Shown here: in pieces, positions 13,758 to 18,104 of the stretch
Position numbering within the stretch: position 1 is the stretch's first letter
Layout of the letters: every line of letters starts with the position of its first letter
Origin: an uncultured Planctomycetaceae bacterium
GTDB lineage: Bacteria > Planctomycetota > Planctomycetia > Pirellulales > UBA1268
Direction of reading: 5' to 3'
Assembly (NCBI GenBank): GCA_903885855.1
Contig: CAISKG010000402.1
Span: 1-18,104 of the forward strand
Length of the DNA: 18,104 bases
Notes under the pieces: model-generated
What the model was told of the DNA's origin: nothing
The model's input: the letters and a program-made list of their open reading frames with translations, nothing else
The model's database searches: none
Made by a program: the position numbers and the translations under genes

Positions 13758-13818
13758 TGGATGCGACCGGTCGGGCAGGCCTGATTCCGGGCTGCCAGAC
13801 GGTCGAGGAGTCCCCACC

Positions 13819-14229
13819 ATGGCCAGAAAAGACGCCCTCCTCAATCTCCGTGCGATCCTCATCCGCCGCAGGGACGCCCTGCGCAGCGCCCTCGCGGGCG
13901 ACCTGTCGCTCCTCCGTGAACTCCACGGGGAGACCAGCGGCGACGTCGTCGACGCGGCCCTCGACACCGCGCAGGACGAGATCAGTTCGCAGTTGGCCGA
14001 GGTCGAGAGCCGCGAGTTGGCCCACATCGAGAACGCCCTCGATCGGATGCGGTCGGGGCAGTACGGGACCTGCGAGGTCTGCTCGAAGAAGATCCCCATG
14101 GCCCGGCTCGACGCCCTGCCCTACGCCACGATGTGCATCGAGTGCCAGCGCGACGTGGAGCGTCACGGTGGCGCCCGGGAGCGGGAGACGAGCGACGAGT
14201 CGATCGATCTGGAACTCGACGTTTCCTGA
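13819..14229 (+). CDS. DksA/TraR-family zinc-finger protein, 136 aa
   Basis: The ATG at 13819 follows GAGGAG with eight bases between. Residues 1-75 are predicted as a long helical hairpin whose tip carries DVVDAA (Asp42, Asp45, Ala47), equivalent to the DxxDxA tip motif by which DksA acts in the RNA polymerase secondary channel. The zinc finger is complete: CEVC (Cys85, 88) and CIEC (Cys106, 109). The C-terminus is acidic. With both tip acid residues and four cysteines retained, it could modulate transcription initiation as DksA does, possibly with ppGpp, but I cannot tell DksA from another family member by sequence alone. It is a single-gene unit bounded by a structured upstream region and a strong hairpin downstream. 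Confidence 0.9.
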   Translation: MARKDALLNLRAILIRRRDALRSALAGDLSLLRELHGETSGDVVDAALDTAQDEISSQLAEVESRELAHIENALDRMRSGQYGTCEVCSKKIPMARLDALPYATMCIECQRDVERHGGARERETSDESIDLELDVS

Positions 14230-14251
14230 TTCCAGGCAGCGGCACCGGCCC

Positions 14252-14276
14252 CCGCCGCCCCGTCCCGGGGCGGCGG
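14252..14276 (+). terminator. Perfect 11-bp hairpin after the DksA/TraR-like gene
   Basis: CCGCCGCCCCG (14252-14262) and CGGGGCGGCGG (14266-14276) pair without mismatch around a TCC loop, 22 bases after the stop codon. There is no T-tract, but position and stability suggest a transcript end or 3' protection. Confidence 0.55.
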
Positions 14277-14375
14277 CAGGCCGCCCCTCGGGGGCCCGCA
14301 GGCCGGACGGCGTGCCACACGCTGGCGGTCCCGGAGACGGCCAGGGCGGGCCACGGCGGCGGTCCGGCGGCAGGG

Positions 14376-14381
14376 TATGAT
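14376..14381 (+). promoter_or_regulatory. Candidate -10 box for the HtrA-like gene
   Basis: TATGAT (5 of 6 to TATAAT) lies 38 bases before the ATG at 14420 in an otherwise GC-rich gap. No recognisable -35 element is found at 16-18 bases upstream, so the promoter would be weak or need an activator or a different sigma factor. Confidence 0.35.
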
Positions 14382-14419
14382 GCCGCGGTCGATCGCCCCG
14401 CCCAGCGGAACGAGCACCG

Positions 14420-15652
14420 ATGATCCCCGCGCCGCCGAAGAGCCTGACGTCGCATCTGCGCGAACTGGCCCTGCCGGCGGCCCTGGTCTGGGCGGTGACG
14501 GTCGCCGCGGGCACCGCCGGCGCCGATGAGCCACCGCCGCTGGCGACCATCATCGAAGACCGCCCCGCCGATCTCGGCCCGGCGGGACGCGTCGATCCGT
14601 CGCGCCCGGCGCGCCTCTCGGCGGAGGATCGGGAGCGGCTCTTCGAGCAATTGACGCGCGACGCCGAGGAACTCGAGCGCCAGGGGGCGCAGTTGCGCCG
14701 GCTCTCGCTGCTGCTGCGACCGTCGGTGGTCCACATCGACGCCCGCAAGCCCGCGACCCGGGCGTCGCGCGGCGCCAAGGCGGGCGACGAGGACGAGGCG
14801 GGATCGGGGGTCATCGCCCGGGTCGCCGACTCGTTGGTGGTGATCACCAACCGCCACGTCGTCAACGGCGCCGAACTCGACCGGATCGTGATCCGGCTCG
14901 ACGACGGCCGCGAGCTCACCCCGCGGCGCATGTGGACCGACCCGGCCACCGACCTGGCCGTGCTGGCGGTTGCCGGCGACGACCTCGTCCCCGCCCGTCT
15001 GGCCGAGCGCGACACCGTGCAGATCGGCGACACCGTCCTGGCGATCGGCAGCCCGTTCGGGCTCTCCCACTCCGTGACGCTCGGGATCGTGTCGGCCAAG
15101 GGACGCCGCGACCTCGAACTCGGCGACGAGGGGGTGAAGTTCCAGGATTTCATCCAGACCGACGCCGCCATCAATCCGGGCAACAGCGGCGGGCCGCTGG
15201 TCAACCTCCGCGGCGAGGTGGTCGGCGTCAACACGGCGATCGCCAGCAATTCCGGCGGCAGCGAGGGGATCGGCTTCGCCATCCCGGTGCCGATGGTGTC
15301 GTTCGTGGCCCGGCAGCTCGTCGAGCACGGCACGGTGTCGCGGGCCTACCTCGGCGTCACCCTCGACCGCAGCTTTTCCCAGCGCACCGCCGAACGCCTG
15401 GGGATGCTGCGCGCGGTGGGGGCCCGCGTGTCGGGGGTCACCAAGAACTCTCCGGCCGACGCCGCGGGCATCCGCCCCGACGACGTGATCCTGGAATTCG
15501 ACGGCCAGCCGGTCGACGACGACGACCACCTCGTGAGCCTCGTGAGCGTGACGCCGACCGACCGTACCGTGACGCTGGGGGTGTTCCGCGGGCGGCAGCG
15601 CGTCGAACTGCGCCTGCCCGTGGCCAGCCGGGAACAATTCGAGCCGCAGTGA
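14420..15652 (+). CDS. HtrA/DegP-like periplasmic serine protease with one PDZ domain, 410 aa
   Basis: The N-terminus has a signal sequence with hydrophobic core LPAALVWAVTVAAG (18-31) and likely cleavage after AGA at 35. A linker with a helical segment (65-100) precedes the trypsin-like domain. The catalytic triad is intact: His146 in NRHVV, Asp178 in TDLAVL and Ser256 in GNSGGPL. The substrate-binding strand GIGFAIPVPMV follows. A single PDZ domain spans about 325-405, with GVTKNSPADAAGIRPDDVIL. This arrangement (one PDZ) resembles DegS or short HtrA forms. It probably degrades or senses misfolded proteins outside the cytoplasm. The next gene, a SecA2-like ATPase, may overlap its stop by four bases, which suggests joint work in export and quality control. 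Confidence 0.92.
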   Translation: MIPAPPKSLTSHLRELALPAALVWAVTVAAGTAGADEPPPLATIIEDRPADLGPAGRVDPSRPARLSAEDRERLFEQLTRDAEELERQGAQLRRLSLLLRPSVVHIDARKPATRASRGAKAGDEDEAGSGVIARVADSLVVITNRHVVNGAELDRIVIRLDDGRELTPRRMWTDPATDLAVLAVAGDDLVPARLAERDTVQIGDTVLAIGSPFGLSHSVTLGIVSAKGRRDLELGDEGVKFQDFIQTDAAINPGNSGGPLVNLRGEVVGVNTAIASNSGGSEGIGFAIPVPMVSFVARQLVEHGTVSRAYLGVTLDRSFSQRTAERLGMLRAVGARVSGVTKNSPADAAGIRPDDVILEFDGQPVDDDDHLVSLVSVTPTDRTVTLGVFRGRQRVELRLPVASREQFEPQ

Positions 15653-15669
15653 GCGGGACGGGGGGCGTC

Positions 15670-17631
15670 GTGTCGACCGCGCGTGATTGGCTCGGCCGGC
15701 TGGGCTGGATCGGCGGCATCGCCGGCGGCCGGCGCTCGCCGCTGGACGCCTCGGCGCGCCGCCTCGTCGGTCAGGTCGAGGATCTGGCCGGGCCGATGGC
15801 CGCCGAGAGCGACGCCGGCCTGCGCCGCCTGGGTCGCTCCCTCTCCTACCGCGCCAAGGCCGGCGAGCCGATCGAATCGCTGCTCGTGGAGAGCTTCGCC
15901 GCCACGCGCGAGGCGGGGCGGCGCACGATGGGGATGCGGCACTACGACGTCCAGCTGCTGGCGGGCGTGGCCCTGGTCCGCGGCGCGATCGTCGAGATGC
16001 AGACCGGCGAGGGGAAGACCCTCGTCGCGACCCTGCCCCTCGCGCTCTACGCGCTGGCCGGCAAGGGGGCGCATCTGGCCACCGTCAACGATTACCTCGC
16101 CAAGCGCGACGCGGAGTGGATGGAGCCGATCTACGAGGCGCTGGGGATGTCGGTGGGGATCGTGCAGTCGCAGATGGGCTTCGACGAGCGCCGCGACGCC
16201 TATTCCAAGGACGTGACCTACGGCACGGCCAAGGAATTCGGCTTCGATTTCCTCAAGGACCGGCTCATGGGCCGGGAGATCGCGGAGGGGCGCGGCGATC
16301 TGGGGGCGATGCTCACCGGCCAGATGGTCTCGCAGACCTCGAAGCTCCTCCAGCGCCCCTACTACTTCGCCCTCGTCGACGAGGCCGACAACGTCCTCAT
16401 CGACGAGGCACGCACGCCGCTGATCATCGCGTCGCCGCCGGGCGAGGCGCAGGCCGCCGAGGAGTCGCTGTTCCGCTTCGCCGCCGGCGCCGCGGCCCTG
16501 CTCGACGCCGACGTCGACTTCGAGGTCGACGTGCAGAAGCAGTCGTGCGAGCTCCTCGGCCCGGGGCGCAGCCGCGTGCGGGCGCTGGAGCGACCGGCGC
16601 TGCTGGAGAGCATCAGCCTGCTGGCGGTGTACGAGGCCGTGGAGCGCGCCCTGCGTGCCCGGCGGTTCTTCCATCGCGACCGCCAGTACGTGGTGCGCGA
16701 GGGGAAGATCGTGATCATCGACGAATTCACCGGGCGTGCCGCGGAGGGACGCACGTGGCGCGACGGACTCCACCAGGCCGTGGAGGCGAAGGAGGGGATC
16801 GAGGTCACCGTCCCCTCCGGCCACGCCGCGCGGGTCACGATCCAGGATCTCTTCGCCCGCTGGCCGCATCTGGCCGGGATGACCGGCACGATCGCCACCA
16901 GCGCCGCCGAGATCAGCCGCACCTACGACGTGGGCGTCTCCACCGTGCCCACCAACCGCCCGGCCATCCGCCAGCGCCTCCCGGCCGTGGTCTGCGCCGC
17001 GCAGGAGGAGAAATTCGCCCGGATCGTGACCGAGGTCGCCGAGAAGCACGCCCTCGGCCGGCCGGTGCTCATCGGCACGCGGTCGATCGACAAGTCGGAG
17101 GATCTCTCCCGGCTGCTGACGGAGGCGTCGATCCCGCACACGGTGCTCAACGCCCGCCAGATCGAACGCGAGGCCGAGATCGTCGCCCAGGCCGGGCAGC
17201 TCGGGCAGGTGACGGTGTCGACGAACATGGCCGGACGTGGCACCGACATCCGCCTCGGCGAGGGCGTGGAGGAGCTCGGCGGCCTGCACGTCATCTGCAC
17301 CGAACTGCACGATTCGGCGCGCATCGACCGCCAGCTGGTGGGGCGCTGCGGCCGGCAGGGGGATCCGGGCACGTGGCGGCAGTACGTATCCCTCGACGAC
17401 GACATCCTCGTGGCCGGCTACGGCCCGGCGCGCGCCAAGCGTGTCGTCGCCGCCTTGCGCGGCGCGCTCGGCGGCGACCCCGAGCGGCTGCTGCGCGCGT
17501 TCCACAGGGCGCAGCGGCTCGTCGAGGCCCGGCACGTGCGGCAGCGGCGCGTGCTGGAATACGTCGAGCGGCAGCGGGCCGAGGCCCACATCCAGATGAG
17601 CCAGGATCCGTACCTCGACTCGGCGTCCTGA
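15670..17631 (+). CDS. secA: Short SecA2-like preprotein translocase ATPase, 653 aa
   Basis: The start is either the GTG at 15670, just after a G-rich stretch, or the GTG at 15649, which would overlap the protease stop (GTGA) and add seven residues. The DEAD motor is complete: Walker A MQTGEGKT (110-117), Walker B LVDEADNVLIDEARTP (235-250), motif GMTGT (403-407), TNMAGRGTDI (518-527) and the arginine motif GRCGRQGDPG (558-567). A preprotein cross-linking region (about 225-375) is present, ending in IIDEFTGR. The protein stops soon after AQRLVEARHVRQRRVLEY, where the long scaffold helix of SecA begins, so the wing domain, the rest of the scaffold and the zinc-binding tail are absent. Canonical SecA is about 800-900 residues. 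This fits an accessory SecA2-type enzyme rather than the housekeeping one. No downstream frame restores the missing domains. Confidence 0.9.
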   Translation: MSTARDWLGRLGWIGGIAGGRRSPLDASARRLVGQVEDLAGPMAAESDAGLRRLGRSLSYRAKAGEPIESLLVESFAATREAGRRTMGMRHYDVQLLAGVALVRGAIVEMQTGEGKTLVATLPLALYALAGKGAHLATVNDYLAKRDAEWMEPIYEALGMSVGIVQSQMGFDERRDAYSKDVTYGTAKEFGFDFLKDRLMGREIAEGRGDLGAMLTGQMVSQTSKLLQRPYYFALVDEADNVLIDEARTPLIIASPPGEAQAAEESLFRFAAGAAALLDADVDFEVDVQKQSCELLGPGRSRVRALERPALLESISLLAVYEAVERALRARRFFHRDRQYVVREGKIVIIDEFTGRAAEGRTWRDGLHQAVEAKEGIEVTVPSGHAARVTIQDLFARWPHLAGMTGTIATSAAEISRTYDVGVSTVPTNRPAIRQRLPAVVCAAQEEKFARIVTEVAEKHALGRPVLIGTRSIDKSEDLSRLLTEASIPHTVLNARQIEREAEIVAQAGQLGQVTVSTNMAGRGTDIRLGEGVEELGGLHVICTELHDSARIDRQLVGRCGRQGDPGTWRQYVSLDDDILVAGYGPARAKRVVAALRGALGGDPERLLRAFHRAQRLVEARHVRQRRVLEYVERQRAEAHIQMSQDPYLDSAS

Positions 17632-17632
17632 C

Positions 17633-17654
17633 GGGCCGGCCGCCCCCCCGGCCC
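17633..17654 (+). terminator. GC hairpin after secA2-like gene
   Basis: GGGCCGG (17633-17639) pairs with CCGGCCC (17648-17654) around an eight-base loop, directly after the stop codon. There is no T-run, so a termination role is uncertain. Confidence 0.35.
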
Positions 17655-17714
17655 CCCCGGCTTGCCCCGTCCACCGCCCCCCGCGCGGACGCCCGACCCC
17701 CGGGCCCGCTGCCG

Positions 17715-17743
17715 TTGACACGCTCCGCCGGCTTCTGGATTCT
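17715..17743 (+). promoter_or_regulatory. Candidate promoter with perfect TTGACA for the last gene
   Basis: TTGACA (17715-17720, 6 of 6) is followed 17 bases later by GATTCT (17738-17743, only 3 of 6 to TATAAT). The ATG at 17796 lies about 50 bases downstream, as expected. The -35 match and the spacing support a real promoter; the -10 is poor. Confidence 0.5.
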
Positions 17744-17795
17744 CCGGCCCCGCCCGGGGCGGCGACCGCCCCACAGCCCGAGCGTGACGGCAGCG

Positions 17796-18104
17796 ATGGC
17801 AGCGCCCACTCGAAGCGACGACCGGCCCGTGGGCGATCGCCGCCGGCGCACCGACCGAGGTCTGCGTCGGCTCTGGCTCGCGCTGGCCTTGTCGATGCCC
17901 GGCCTCGCCCTCGGTCAGGACCGTTTCCCGCCTGCGGCGGCGCCGCCCGACCAGCCGCCGGAGACCGCGCCCGACACGCCTCCGGACCTGCCCCCCCCGG
18001 TCGTGGCGGAGGGGCAGGCTCCACCCGCCGGCGCCGCACGATTCCCACCCCCCCCCTTCGCACCCCCGGTTGCGGCGCCGCCCGCGCCACCCGCCGCCGC
18101 GCCA
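17796..18104 (+). CDS. Secreted proline-rich protein, N-terminal 103 residues (runs off the right edge)
   Basis: From the ATG at 17796 (or a GTG at 17784 in the same frame) the reading frame is open to the window end. The first part is strongly basic (GDRRRRTDRGLRRLW), followed by a hydrophobic core LALALSMPGLALG and a probable cleavage site before QDRF at about residue 42. The mature part is a Pro/Ala-rich disordered segment (PPAAAPPDQPPETAPDTPP and similar) without a recognisable domain so far. Such linkers often precede a periplasmic or outer-membrane domain, which here would lie beyond the edge. The preceding promoter-like TTGACA supports a new transcription unit. I cannot name the family. 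Confidence 0.7.
   Translation, partial: MAAPTRSDDRPVGDRRRRTDRGLRRLWLALALSMPGLALGQDRFPPAAAPPDQPPETAPDTPPDLPPPVVAEGQAPPAGAARFPPPPFAPPVAAPPAPPAAAP

Larger units (their letters stand above)
13514..13818. other. Structured intergenic region (305 bp) before the DksA/TraR-like gene
   Basis: The left part is extremely GC-rich and carries a strong hairpin at 13521-13538 and paired G6/C6 runs (13646-13651 and 13661-13666). From about 13671 the composition changes abruptly to a comparatively AT-rich stretch with TTTTTT (13694-13699), an inverted repeat (13727-13746), TACTAT (13752-13757) and the palindrome GACCGGTC (13765-13772). This looks like termination of the upstream unit followed by the control region of the gene at 13819. 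Confidence 0.55.

Noticed and set aside
15346..18090. A very long open frame on the minus strand antisense to the SecA2-like gene (about 900 codons).
   Set aside because: The translation is rich in Arg, Gly, Ala and His with no fold-like pattern, and it mirrors the codon bias of the true plus-strand gene, a known effect in GC-rich DNA.
1..18104. tRNA, rRNA, CRISPR array, insertion sequence or phage genes.
   Set aside because: I found no cloverleaf-like sequence, no regularly spaced repeats, no transposase motifs and no terminal inverted repeats with target duplications.

Overview
The window is very GC-rich and carries closely packed genes, nearly all on the + strand. The gene families together point to a Planctomycetes genome (Pirellulales-like), although there is no rRNA or single-copy phylogenetic marker to confirm this. 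Supporting signs are an EhpF/EhpG-type ligase and dehydrogenase pair, a secreted PQQ-repeat propeller, a Ycf46/DUF1257/DUF2997 set, a SecA2-like translocase and a DksA/TraR-like protein. This assignment is inference from gene content and composition.

Layout. Positions 1-668 hold two minus-strand genes of unknown function, the second cut by the window edge. A 284-base divergent region follows, then a coiled-coil hypothetical (953-1432). Positions 1467-5394 hold an adenylate-forming ligase broken by a one-base frameshift, an aldehyde-dehydrogenase-fold protein and an iron-dependent alcohol dehydrogenase. Read together they look like a carboxylate-to-aldehyde-to-alcohol module. A secreted eight-bladed propeller protein is translationally coupled to the last of these (ATGA overlap), and a PflX-type radical SAM protein follows.

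Positions 7510-11936 hold the most unusual block: a 75-residue orphan, a Ycf46-type AAA+ ATPase, a Ycf35/DUF1257-like protein with a hydrophobic N-terminus, a DUF2997 protein, a membrane protein that joins a zinc ribbon to an S26 (signal peptidase) fold without catalytic residues, and a TPR protein. The spacing is that of a single operon. The first three families are best known from cyanobacteria and plastids; here they sit with predicted membrane proteins.

After this come a PilT-family ATPase, a YjbQ protein, a structured 305-base intergenic stretch, a DksA/TraR-like zinc-finger protein, an HtrA-type protease, and a short SecA2-like ATPase overlapping the protease by four bases. The last two suggest an accessory export and quality-control pair. 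The window ends inside a secreted proline-rich protein with a perfect TTGACA -35 box upstream. I found no tRNA, rRNA, CRISPR array, insertion sequence or phage gene.
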